Shown: piece after piece, positions 27,092 through 35,126 of the stretch | Layout of the letters: every line of letters begins with the position of its first letter | How positions within the stretch are numbered: the first letter of the stretch is position 1 | NCBI GenBank assembly: GCA_000155695.1 | Contig: DS990592.1 | Span: forward strand, 1 to 64,000 | Length of the DNA stretch: 64,000 bases | Reading direction: 5' to 3' | Origin: Verrucomicrobiia bacterium DG1235 | GTDB taxonomy: Bacteria > Verrucomicrobiota > Verrucomicrobiia > Opitutales > Opitutaceae | Program-made: the position numbers and the translations under genes | Notes under the pieces: model-generated | What the model saw: the letters and a program-made list of their open reading frames with translations, nothing else | Databases searched by the model: none | What the model was told of the DNA's origin: nothing

Positions 27092-30000
27092 TTAGTTTTT
27101 GGTTTTGAATTTTAGTTCCTCGAGGGAGCAGTAGAGGGCGGGGACGACGAAGATGGTGATGATGGCGAGGAGCATACCACCGAATGTGGGAATTGCCATG
27201 GGGACCATGACATCTGATCCGCGGCCGCTGGAGGTGATGACGGGCAGGAGGGCGAGGATGGTGGTGGCGATGGTCATCATGGCGGGGCGAACGCGGCGGC
27301 TGGCGGCTTCGATGATGCGCTCGTGGATCTCGGCGCGGGTTTGGGGTGGGGCTTCTTTGAAGCGTTGCTCGATGTAGGTGGCCATGATGACGCCGTCGTC
27401 GGTGGCGATGCCGAAAAGGGCGAGGAAGCCGACCCAGACGGCGACGCTGAGGTTGATGGTATGGATTTGGAAGAGGTCGCGCAGATCGGTTCCGAATATT
27501 GATAGGTTGAGGAACCAGTCTTGTCCGTAGAGCCAGATGAGGATGAAGCCGCCCGACCAGGCAACGGCGATGCCGGAGAAGACGAGCAGGGTGACGGGGA
27601 TTTTTTTGAATTGGAAATAGAGTACGAGGAAGATGGCGAAGAGGGCGATGGGAAGGACGAGCTGGAGCTTCTTCTCGGCGCGGACTTGGTTTTCGTAGCT
27701 GCCGATGGCTTTGGGGAAGGCGACGCCGGCGGGGAGTTGCCAGGAGCCGTCGTCCAGTTTGCCTTGGAGGTAGGCTTGGGCTTGCTCTACGACGTCGACT
27801 TCGGCGAAGTCCGGCTGCTTGTCGAAGATGACGTATCCGGCGAGGAAGGTGTTTTCGCTTTTGATGACTTGCGGGCCGCGTAGGTAGTTTATGGATGCAA
27901 GTTCCTTGAGGGGGATTTGGGTACCGTCGGGGGCGGCGACGAGGATAGACTCGATGGCTTCGATGGAGTCGCGCAGTTCGCGTTGGTAGCGCACGCGCAC
28001 GGGGTAGCGCTCGCGGCCTTCGACGGTCATGGTGATGGGCTTGCCGCCGACGGCGACTTCGATGACGTCTTGCACGGTTGTTATCTTGATGCCGTAGCGG
28101 GCGATGGCGTCGCGGTTGATCTCGATCTCGAGGTAGGGCTTTCCGACGATGCGGTCGGCGAAAACGGTTTTGGGGTTGATGGCGGGCACTTGTTTGAGAA
28201 GGGCTTCCAGCTCGAGAGAGACGCGTTCGATGGTGAGCAGGTCGGGGCCGGTGACTTTGAAGGCCATGGGGGCGCGGACGCCGCTTTGCAGCATGACGAG
28301 GCGGGCGGCGATGGGCTGAAGCTTGGGGGCGGAGGTGGTGCCTGGGATGGTGGCGGCGGCGACGATTTCGGCCCAGATGTCGTCGGGCGTCTTGATGTGG
28401 TCTCGCCATTGGCGGATAAGGTTGCCGTCTTCGTCCTTTGTGTATTCGGATTTATAGGACACGACAGTTTCGATCATGGAGATCGGGGCTGGGTCGAGCG
28501 GGCTGTCGACTCTGCCCAGTTTGCCGACGGCGATTTCGACTTCCGGGATGGCGTTAATGGCCATGTCTTGTTTTTTCAATACGTCCATGACTTCGCCGAT
28601 GGAGGCGTGCGGCATAGTAGTGGGCATGTAGAGGAATGAGCCTTCGTCGAGGTTTGGCATGAACTCCTTGCCGAAGCCCGGGAGGGCGTGGGCGGCGGCG
28701 CTGTAGGGGCTGGATTGCTGGACGAAAGCTGGCATCCAGGCGGTGAGGCGCGGCAGGCCGAGCCAGGTGGTGAAGCCGAAGAGGACGACGAGGAGAACGC
28801 CGCCGAGGAAGAGGGCTTTAGTTCTGAGGACCCATGGGAGGATGCGAGGGTAGAACCAAATGAATGCCAGCATGGGCAGGAGAAGTCCCCCGATGGCGAT
28901 GATGACGAAGAGGATGTTCAGGATGGTGTGTTCCGGGCCGAGTGGTTTCCAGACGGATGCGAGGTAGAGAGCGGTGAGGATGGCCACAAAGAGGCACGAA
29001 GAAGCGCGAAGATTTTTGGATGTTGCGCGGAGGTTTTTGGAAGGAAGGGCGGGTTTCTTTTTTTTGCCGGCGATGAGCCAGTGGGCGAGAGGTGGGATGA
29101 TGGTGAGGGCTACGATGATGGAGCCGATGAGAGCGAAGGTCTTGGTGTAGGCGAGTGGGCGGAAGAGGCGGCCTTCGGCGGCGACCATGGTGAAGACTGG
29201 GAGGAAGCTGATGACGGTGGTGGTGACGGCGGTGAGGACGGCTCCGCCGACTTCGGAGGAGGCGCGGTAAACGACTTCGAGGCGGCTTTCTTCGGGGTCG
29301 GCGGCGTCGAGGTGTTTGAGGATGTTTTCGACGACGACGATGCCCATATCCACGATGGTGCCGATGGCGATGGCGATGCCGGAGAGGGCGACGATGTTGG
29401 CGTCGACTTTGAAGAGTTTCATGCCGATGAAGGCAAAGAGGACTGCGAGGGGCAGGACGCCGGAAATGAGGAGGGCGCTGCGCAGGTGCATGACCATCAG
29501 GATGACGACGATGATGGTGACGAGAATTTCCAGAGTGACCGCTTCTTCGAGGGTGCCGAGCGTTTCGTAGATGAGGTTGCTGCGGTCGTAGAAGGGGACG
29601 ATTTGGACTTGGCTAAGGGTGCCGTCTGCGAGGGTTTTGCTGGGGAGGCCGGGGGAGATTTCGGCGATCTTGGCTTTGACGCGCTTGATGACTTCGAGCG
29701 GGTTTTCGCCGTAGCGGGTGACGACTACGCCGCCGACTGCTTCGGCTCCGGCTTTGTCGAGAGCGCCGCGGCGGAGGGCGGGACCGTACTCGATGGTGGC
29801 GACTTGGGCTAGCGTGATGGGGACGTTGTCGCGTTGGGCGATGACGGTTTTGCGGAGGTCGTCGAGGTTCTTGATGAAGCCGAGTCCGCGGATGACGTAT
29901 TCGGCGGAGTTGATCTCGATGGTGCGGGCTCCGACGTCGAGGTTGGAAGCGCGTACGGCATTGAAGACGTCTTGTAGTGGGATATCGTATACGCGTAGGG

Positions 30001-30637
30001 CATCGGGATCGACATCGACTTGGTACTCTTTGACGTAGCCGCCGATGGAGGCGACCTCGGCGACGCCGTCGACGCCTTGGAGGGCGTAGCGTACATACCA
30101 GTCTTGGGTGGAGCGGAGTTCTTGCAGGTCCCAGCCGCCGGAGGGGTTTCCGTCTGGGGCGTGGCCTTCGAGGGTGTACCAGAAGACTTGGCCGAGGGCG
30201 GTGGCGTCGGGGCCGAGCTGTGGGGATACGTTTTGAGGAAGGGTGCTGGAGGGGAGGCTGTTGAGTTTTTCGAGGATGCGGCTGCGGGTCCAATAGAACT
30301 CGGCGTCTTCTTTGAAGATGATGTAAATGGAGGAGAATCCGAACATGGAGTAGCTTCGGATGGTTTTGACTTCGGGCAGGCCGAGCAGGGCGGTGGTGAG
30401 CGGGTAGGTGATCTGGTCTTCGATGTCTTGCGGGGAGCGGCCCATCCATTCTGTGAATACGATTTGCTGGTTCTCGCCGATGTCGGGTATGGCGTCGACG
30501 GGCACGGGGTCGCGAGGAAGGGAGTTGATTTGCCAGTCGAAGGGGGCGACGATGACGCCCCAGAGTATCATGGCGGCGGTGAAGAGGATGACCACGAGTT
30601 TGTTCTCGAGGCAGAAGCGTATGAGGTGGTTGGTCAT
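27092..30637 (-). CDS. cusA: Heavy-metal efflux RND transporter, CusA/CzcA family
   Basis: A 1181-residue HME-RND pump, against about 1040-1050 in most relatives. Residues 1-40 hold TM1; family blocks include DPVPVDAIPDIGENQQIVFT, MGRSPQDIEDQITYPL and the proton-relay helix GTIVDMGIVVVENIL. RLVMLQSGVRAPMAFKV and LPGFGKEFMPNLDEGSFLYM are typical of the Cu/Ag-type branch. The extra length is mainly between TM6 and the second periplasmic part, where added hydrophobic segments occur together with a repeat-encoded peptide (KNLRATSKNLRASS). It would take Cu(I)/Ag(I) from the periplasm and drive it through CusC using the proton gradient. Neighbours cusB and cusC support this; specificity is by homology. 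Confidence 0.92.
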   Translation of the reverse strand: MTNHLIRFCLENKLVVILFTAAMILWGVIVAPFDWQINSLPRDPVPVDAIPDIGENQQIVFTEWMGRSPQDIEDQITYPLTTALLGLPEVKTIRSYSMFGFSSIYIIFKEDAEFYWTRSRILEKLNSLPSSTLPQNVSPQLGPDATALGQVFWYTLEGHAPDGNPSGGWDLQELRSTQDWYVRYALQGVDGVAEVASIGGYVKEYQVDVDPDALRVYDIPLQDVFNAVRASNLDVGARTIEINSAEYVIRGLGFIKNLDDLRKTVIAQRDNVPITLAQVATIEYGPALRRGALDKAGAEAVGGVVVTRYGENPLEVIKRVKAKIAEISPGLPSKTLADGTLSQVQIVPFYDRSNLIYETLGTLEEAVTLEILVTIIVVILMVMHLRSALLISGVLPLAVLFAFIGMKLFKVDANIVALSGIAIAIGTIVDMGIVVVENILKHLDAADPEESRLEVVYRASSEVGGAVLTAVTTTVISFLPVFTMVAAEGRLFRPLAYTKTFALIGSIIVALTIIPPLAHWLIAGKKKKPALPSKNLRATSKNLRASSCLFVAILTALYLASVWKPLGPEHTILNILFVIIAIGGLLLPMLAFIWFYPRILPWVLRTKALFLGGVLLVVLFGFTTWLGLPRLTAWMPAFVQQSSPYSAAAHALPGFGKEFMPNLDEGSFLYMPTTMPHASIGEVMDVLKKQDMAINAIPEVEIAVGKLGRVDSPLDPAPISMIETVVSYKSEYTKDEDGNLIRQWRDHIKTPDDIWAEIVAAATIPGTTSAPKLQPIAARLVMLQSGVRAPMAFKVTGPDLLTIERVSLELEALLKQVPAINPKTVFADRIVGKPYLEIEINRDAIARYGIKITTVQDVIEVAVGGKPITMTVEGRERYPVRVRYQRELRDSIEAIESILVAAPDGTQIPLKELASINYLRGPQVIKSENTFLAGYVIFDKQPDFAEVDVVEQAQAYLQGKLDDGSWQLPAGVAFPKAIGSYENQVRAEKKLQLVLPIALFAIFLVLYFQFKKIPVTLLVFSGIAVAWSGGFILIWLYGQDWFLNLSIFGTDLRDLFQIHTINLSVAVWVGFLALFGIATDDGVIMATYIEQRFKEAPPQTRAEIHERIIEAASRRVRPAMMTIATTILALLPVITSSGRGSDVMVPMAIPTFGGMLLAIITIFVVPALYCSLEELKFKTKN
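28982..29043 (-). repeat. Family B repeat inserted in frame inside cusA
   Basis: GGCCACAAAGAGGCACGAAG (28982-29001) and the following AAGCGCGAAG match the intergenic units at 32977 and 61738. The next bases repeat the GCGCGAAGATTTTTGG wording once more as GCGCGGAGGTTTTTGG. On the coding strand this reads as the tandem peptide SKNLRATSKNLRASS followed by CLFVAIL, with no stop or frameshift. Confidence 0.7.
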
Positions 30638-30664
30638 TTGATGGTGGGCACAGCTATTTTTTAA

Positions 30665-31115
30665 TTAACCACAGAAAGCACAAGAGGCACAAAAGAGGAT
30701 AGGCTTCGTTATTATTGAGCTAGTTTTTTGATCTGGAGTTTCGGATTACCGAAATTGATGAGGATTCCGTGTTTCAGGTTTGTGGCTCGTAGGTAGGCTA
30801 GCACTTGGGCGGTGTGTTCGTCAGCGAGCGTTTTAACTGCTTTGAGCTCGATGATGAGAGTGTCGTTTACGAGTAGGTCTGCGAAGTATTCGCCGAGCAG
30901 CGTTCCGTCTTCGTCTGTGACGGGGATAGGATGTTGTTGTTTGATGTTGAGTCCGATTTTGCGGAGACGATGGGCTAGGCCGTTTTCATATACTTTTTCG
31001 AGAAGGCCGTTTTTTAAGTAGCAATGTAGGGCGTAGGAGGTTTCGCGTATAGTGTCAGTGAGGTTTTGGATATCTGTATTCATTATTTTGTGACTTATGT
31101 GCTTTTTGTGGTTAA
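30665..31115 (-). mobile_element. Candidate small mobile unit: GxxExxY gene bounded by 30-bp inverted repeats
   Basis: Positions 30665-30694 (TTAACCACAGAAAGCACAAG then AGGCACAAAA) and the reverse complement of 31086-31115 agree at 26 of 30 positions by eye. Between them lies only the 123-residue GxxExxY gene. The outer TTAA of the right end supplies the TAA stop codon of cusB. No transposase is encoded, and target duplications beyond a possible TTAA could not be shown. The unit interrupts an otherwise compact cusC-cusB-cusA operon. Confidence 0.5.
30712..31083 (-). CDS. GxxExxY family protein (PD-(D/E)XK-like)
   Basis: A 123-residue protein with the defining motif in NGLLEKVYENGLAHRL (G..E..Y near residues 25-31). 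Later blocks are VTDEDGTLLGEYFADLLVND, LIIELKAVKTLADEHTAQVL and YLRATNLKHGILINFGNPKL. The D...E-x-K arrangement (ADLLVND...IIELKAV) fits a PD-(D/E)XK nuclease-like core. The family is widespread in Verrucomicrobia, Bacteroidetes and Planctomycetes, usually as stray single genes, and its role is not established. Here it is placed between cusB and cusA and flanked by inverted copies of a dispersed repeat, so it is unlikely to serve metal efflux. Confidence 0.85.
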   Translation of the reverse strand: MNTDIQNLTDTIRETSYALHCYLKNGLLEKVYENGLAHRLRKIGLNIKQQHPIPVTDEDGTLLGEYFADLLVNDTLIIELKAVKTLADEHTAQVLAYLRATNLKHGILINFGNPKLQIKKLAQ

Positions 31116-32881
31116 AACTCTTTTTCTAGGGTGCCGCAGGTTAGCATCATGGAGCCGTAGTAGGGGTTGCGGAGCTCTGGGGTGGACTGGAGCCAGCTGG
31201 CGCCTTTGTTGTCGAAGGCCATGGGGCAATGCATTTGGTAGATGCTGGTGTCGATGACGTCCGGGTTTTTGGATACGGTCTCTATGAGGGCGTTGGAGAG
31301 GGTTTCGAATCCGGCGCGAATGGTGGCGAGGGTGTCGCTTGCATGGAGTTCGTGGATGTGGGAGTCGGAGGCTTGAATGGCGGCGATGGCGGCTTGGGCG
31401 GCTGTGAGGTCGTCGGCTGCGAGGGCGGCTTGAAGGTCGAGGTAGTGTGGAAGGATTTTTTGAGGGGAAGTGAGCTGGATTGTGGATTGGGTGGGTGGAT
31501 TCATCATGCTGGGCTTGGCTTGAATTTGGAGGGCGGAGTCGATTTTGAAGGCTCCGCGGGTGACGACGCGGTCGCCTTCTGATAGGCCGGAGGTGACGAG
31601 GTAGACGTCGCCGGCTCGGGGGCCGAGGTCGATCTCGCGTCCTTCGTAGGTGGGACGGTCTGTATTTGGTGTTTGGATATAAACGACGGCTCGTTTGCCG
31701 GTGCGAAGCACGGCGGAGGCGGGGATGACGAGGGGGGCTTGGGCGTTGGGGTCTTGCACGTAGCCGAGTTGTTCGGCGGGGACGAGGTCCATGCCGCAGA
31801 TGTCGCACTGGCCGGCGTGGTCTTTGACGATTTCCGGGTGCATGGGGCTGATCCACTTGCCGGCGTATTCGGGGGCGTAGACGGTGCCGGACTGGGCGAG
31901 GCGGGAGTGGGCTGTGGCGCGGGCGAACATGCCGGGCTTGAGTTTTCGGTCTGTATTGGGAACGTTGATACGGACTGCGACTGTACGGGTCTTGCGGTCA
32001 AGCTCGGGATCTATGAAGGCGATGATGCCTTGGAAGGTTTGGCCGGGGATGGCTTCGACGGAGAAGGTTACGGTTTGGCCGAATTTGAGCCAGGGGAGAT
32101 CGGACTCGAAGGCGTCGAGGCGGAGCCAGAGTTGGTCGAGGTCGACGATTTTGAAGAGGGGTTGGCCGGTTTTGAGGTAGTCGCCTTCGTTGACGTTTTT
32201 GGATACGACGATGCCGTTGATGGGGGCTTTGAGCTCGAAGTGGTCTTGGGCGACGCCGTTTTTGATAAGGGAGTCGATTTGTTCGGGGAGGAGGTCCCAG
32301 AGGCGGAGCTTTTCGCGGGCGGCTCGGGTGGCGGAGCTTTGGGGATCGTAGCGGTGGGCGGTGAGGAGCTCGGATTGGGCGGCGAGGAGTACAGGGCTGT
32401 AGACGCGGGCGAGGTGGTCGCCTTTGGCGACGGGAACTCCGGCGAAGTTGACGAAGAGTTTGTCGATGCGTGCGGGGAAGCGGGCGGTGAGGGATTTAAC
32501 TTTCGTCTCGTCGTAGTCGAGCTTGCCGACGAGGCGGATTTCGGCTTCGGGGAAGCGGCGTTCTATGAGGGAGGTTTCGATGTCGGCGAGGGCGCGGGAG
32601 CTTTCGCTCATGCTCATGGAGCGGGGGCCGAGATCGGCTGTGGATTCGTTTGAGAGCGGGATGAGGTCCATGCCGCAGATGGGGCAGTCGCCGGGCTCGG
32701 GCTGCTGGACTTGGGGGTGCATGGAGCAGGTCCAGGTGGAGGGCTCGTCGTGTTGGTGGGTGGCGCTGGGTGTGGGGTCAGCGGACGAAGAGGGTGATGA
32801 CGGTGCGGTGCAGCGACCGAGGAGAAAGGTGATGGCTAGGAGGGCGATGACTCCGATTATTGGATACGTTTTTGTTTTCAT
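31112..32881 (-). CDS. cusB: RND efflux periplasmic adaptor, CusB type, with C-terminal DUF3347
   Basis: A 589-residue membrane-fusion protein starting MKTKTYPIIGVIALLAITFL (membrane anchor or uncleaved signal; the Cys after LLGR has no good lipobox). It contains two heavy-metal-binding modules (CSMHPQVQQPEPGDCPICG near residue 55 and MHPEIVKDHAGQCDICGMDL near 305), the barrel-sandwich and helical hairpin domains (FPARIDKLFVNFAGVPVAKG; LKAPINGIVVSKNVNEGDYL), a beta-barrel part and a C-terminal DUF3347 domain (MHCPMAFDNKGASW; NPYYGSMMLTCG). It links CusA to CusC and passes metal. The start at 32881 is preferred over 32947. The stop codon lies within the inverted repeat of the GxxExxY unit. Confidence 0.92.
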   Translation of the reverse strand: MKTKTYPIIGVIALLAITFLLGRCTAPSSPSSSADPTPSATHQHDEPSTWTCSMHPQVQQPEPGDCPICGMDLIPLSNESTADLGPRSMSMSESSRALADIETSLIERRFPEAEIRLVGKLDYDETKVKSLTARFPARIDKLFVNFAGVPVAKGDHLARVYSPVLLAAQSELLTAHRYDPQSSATRAAREKLRLWDLLPEQIDSLIKNGVAQDHFELKAPINGIVVSKNVNEGDYLKTGQPLFKIVDLDQLWLRLDAFESDLPWLKFGQTVTFSVEAIPGQTFQGIIAFIDPELDRKTRTVAVRINVPNTDRKLKPGMFARATAHSRLAQSGTVYAPEYAGKWISPMHPEIVKDHAGQCDICGMDLVPAEQLGYVQDPNAQAPLVIPASAVLRTGKRAVVYIQTPNTDRPTYEGREIDLGPRAGDVYLVTSGLSEGDRVVTRGAFKIDSALQIQAKPSMMNPPTQSTIQLTSPQKILPHYLDLQAALAADDLTAAQAAIAAIQASDSHIHELHASDTLATIRAGFETLSNALIETVSKNPDVIDTSIYQMHCPMAFDNKGASWLQSTPELRNPYYGSMMLTCGTLEKEF

Positions 32882-32921
32882 TTGGAAAGTGGGTTGTTGG
32901 CTGGATGGGTTGTGTTTTGTT

Positions 32922-32951
32922 TTAACCACAGAAAGCACAAGAGGCACAGAA
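32922..32951 (+). repeat. Solo copy of the family A repeat in the cusB-cusC spacer
   Basis: TTAACCACAGAAAGCACAAG followed by AGGCACAGAA is nearly identical over 30 bp to the left end of the GxxExxY unit at 30665-30694. Confidence 0.75.
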
Positions 32952-32976
32952 GATGTTGGGATTTGGTTGTTTTTAT

Positions 32977-33010
32977 GGCCACGAAGAGGCGCGAAAAGTC
33001 ACGAAGAGAT
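32977..33010 (+). repeat. Family B repeat (GGCCACGAAGAGGCGCGAA...)
   Basis: GGCCACGAAGAGGCGCGAAA plus AGTCACGAAGAG, a unit shared with 28982 (inside cusA) and 61738. It lies 26 bp beyond the family A copy in the same spacer. Confidence 0.65.
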
Positions 33011-33051
33011 CGGGTTGTGTGGTTGTATTTGGGTGATGGGGGTATTGGGAG

Positions 33052-34347
33052 TTATTCGAGCCAGGTGCCTCCGGAGAGGGTGGCGAGTTTCCAGCGGGCT
33101 TGCCAGGTGTCGGCGGCGGCGCGCCAGTATTCGGTTTCGAGGTCGAGGAGGGTGCGTTCGTTGTCAATTACATCGAGGATGGTGGCGTTGCCGGATTGAT
33201 AGCTGGAATTGAGGATTTCGCGGGACTGGCGGGCGAGGGGGAGGAGTTGCGTGTCGAAACGTTGGATACGGGCTTGGGAGTCTTGGAGCTGGGCTATGGT
33301 GGCTCGGGCGGTGGCGAGGAGCTGTAGCTCGGTTTCGGCTATTTGGGCGGCGATGGCGTCTTTTTCGAGAGAGGCTTGGCGAGCGAGGCCGTTGTTGGCT
33401 TTGGCCCAGACGGGAAGAGAGATGCCGACCATGATGGCCCAGGGGTCGTCGCCGCTGCCGGGGGTGGCGGAATTCATGGCTGGGCCGGTGCGGATGTAGT
33501 TTAGGCCGACGGAGAAGTCGGGGCGGTTGGCGAGTCGGGCGAGTCGCGAGCGGGCGTCTTGGCTTTGGTCGAGGGCGCGGAGGAGGGCGAGCTGGGGGGA
33601 GCGGGTGGGGATGGCGTCGAGCCATTGCGTGGGCGATGAGGAAAGGGGGGCGGGGACGTGCCAGTCGATGGTGGGAATTGGGGGTGAGCTGGATCTGCCG
33701 AGGGAGGCTTCGAGTTTAGCGGCGGTGGTGGTGCGGAGGGTTCGTTGGCGGGCGAGCTGGTCTTCGAAGCGTCCGATTTCGACTTGGAGGCGGAGGAGGT
33801 CGGTGAGGGGACTTCCGGCACGGACGCGGTCTTGGATTATGGGCTCGAGTTGGCGGAGCAGGGTGAGGTTTTGCTTTTGGATGGCGATGGCTTTGTCGAG
33901 GTAGGCGAGTTCGAAGACTTGGTTGGAAACGGTGTCGACGAGGGCGAGCTGAGTCTGGGCGTAGGCGTGCCAAAGGGATTCGGCTTGGGCGCGGGCGGTT
34001 TCCTTGCGGCTGTCGAGCTTGCCGAGCCAGGGGATGGGCTGCTGGAGCATGATGGCTTGGCGTTGGGGGCCGGTGCGGGTCTGGATGGACTCGACGAAGT
34101 GGGTGATTTGGGCGGAGGGATTGGGGAGGGCTCCGGCGAAGTCGATGGCGGCTCGGGCGGCTTGGTAGCGGTGTTCGCTGGCGTCGAGGGATGGGCTGGA
34201 GCGCAGGGCTTCTGTGATGAAGGGGCCGGCGATGGCTCCGCTGGAAATGGCGGGGTCGACGGTCGGGAGCGTGGTGTCCTGAGCGTGTGCGTGGAGGCCG
34301 AGCGCGAGGGCTGCGGCGAGAGAGAGGGCGCGGATGTAAGTCTTCAT
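33052..34347 (-). CDS. cusC: TolC-family outer-membrane protein of the cus efflux operon
   Basis: A 431-residue outer-membrane efflux protein with signal peptide MKTYIRALSLAAALALGLHA. Two OEP repeats follow with long helices (YRAEAA-type segments such as QSLEASEHRY are replaced here by SPSLDASEHRYQAARAAIDF; later NSSYQSGNATILDVIDNERT). It lacks the lipobox of Escherichia coli CusC. Neighbouring cusB and cusA make it the exit duct of a heavy-metal pump. It is the second gene of the cluster, 161 bp behind the Cys/His-rich gene. Confidence 0.88.
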   Translation of the reverse strand: MKTYIRALSLAAALALGLHAHAQDTTLPTVDPAISSGAIAGPFITEALRSSPSLDASEHRYQAARAAIDFAGALPNPSAQITHFVESIQTRTGPQRQAIMLQQPIPWLGKLDSRKETARAQAESLWHAYAQTQLALVDTVSNQVFELAYLDKAIAIQKQNLTLLRQLEPIIQDRVRAGSPLTDLLRLQVEIGRFEDQLARQRTLRTTTAAKLEASLGRSSSPPIPTIDWHVPAPLSSSPTQWLDAIPTRSPQLALLRALDQSQDARSRLARLANRPDFSVGLNYIRTGPAMNSATPGSGDDPWAIMVGISLPVWAKANNGLARQASLEKDAIAAQIAETELQLLATARATIAQLQDSQARIQRFDTQLLPLARQSREILNSSYQSGNATILDVIDNERTLLDLETEYWRAAADTWQARWKLATLSGGTWLE

Positions 34348-34508
34348 TTTGATGCGATTGGGTTCGGCCTTTTTCTGGTGCCGAGTGGGTGAACCGTTTT
34401 GGCGTGAGCAATTTGGGTTCTAGAAAGGCGGACCGCTCGGAGCGGTTGCCTGGGGGAGCTTTTTTGCTGCTTAGCTAGCCCTGGGGGCTGCGCAGCGGGC
34501 TCGTCGCA

Positions 34509-34901
34509 TCAAAGGATGTAGACGCAGTACGACTCTGAGAGTGGGCTGCTGGGCGGAATAGGGGGGGAGTCGGCGAGGGTCGCGAGAGTGGTTTCGACGG
34601 TGGTTTCGCTGACTTGAAAATCGAGGACGTAGAGGACGCTGAGGAGGGACGCCTGGGTTTTGGCGATGGTCGAGTGGGCGTCTGGGGTTTCGCTGATTTG
34701 CGAGTGCTTTTCCGAATCGTGCGGGCAGTCGGCCTTGGCGTGCTTGGGGGTGGCTTGTGTGTCGGTCGCGGTGGTTGAGCAGCAGCTGTGCATTTCTGCT
34801 GTCGCTGTGGCGGCTTCGTTCGCGAAGAGGTCAAGGCAGCAGCACAGCGGGTTGAAAATCGCTGTGATCAGAAGGATCGCTGTTGCTTTGACGCTGAGCA
34901 T
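34509..34901 (-). CDS. Small exported Cys/His-rich protein at the head of the cus operon
   Basis: A 130-residue protein with an N-terminal hydrophobic segment (VKATAILLITAIFNP) running into LCCCLDLFA, then MHSCCSTTATD and ADCPHDSEKH, a second hydrophobic strip (ASLLSVLYVLDFQV) and a Pro/Ser-rich end. I do not recognise a named family. Similar short CCC- and H-rich proteins often lead CusCBA-type operons in this phylum (recalled, not checked). Metal sensing, binding or chaperoning in the envelope is an inference from composition and place. Start codon at 34901 gives the hydrophobic N-terminus. Confidence 0.7.
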   Translation of the reverse strand: MLSVKATAILLITAIFNPLCCCLDLFANEAATATAEMHSCCSTTATDTQATPKHAKADCPHDSEKHSQISETPDAHSTIAKTQASLLSVLYVLDFQVSETTVETTLATLADSPPIPPSSPLSESYCVYIL

Positions 34902-35126
34902 TGTGGGGAGTTGTGATAGAATTCGGAGTGTTTGTGAAGTCTATTTACGGTTGGGAGTTCATCTGTGTCTAACGGCGCGAATGGGGATTTGATTGAGGAA
35001 GAGGGGAAGTCGTGAGTAAGAGTAAGAGTGGGAGTGGGGTGATTTGAGGGGAGGGGCGACGGGGGTTGAATGTCGCTGGACATGGTGAGGGGCGAAGGAG
35101 TAGGTTGTTGAGAGTCTCTCTCTTTT

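Noticed and set aside
27003-28409. 468-codon Arg/His-rich minus-strand frame in the cusA region
   Set aside because: Shadow frame of cusA; composition unlike a protein.
28688-29812. 374-codon plus-strand frame opposite cusA
   Set aside because: Low-complexity Glu/Gly/Asp product, antisense to a well-supported RND pump gene; a by-product of G-rich third positions.
31673-32653. 326-codon plus-strand frame opposite cusB
   Set aside because: Gly/Glu/Val-rich antisense frame of a conserved adaptor gene.
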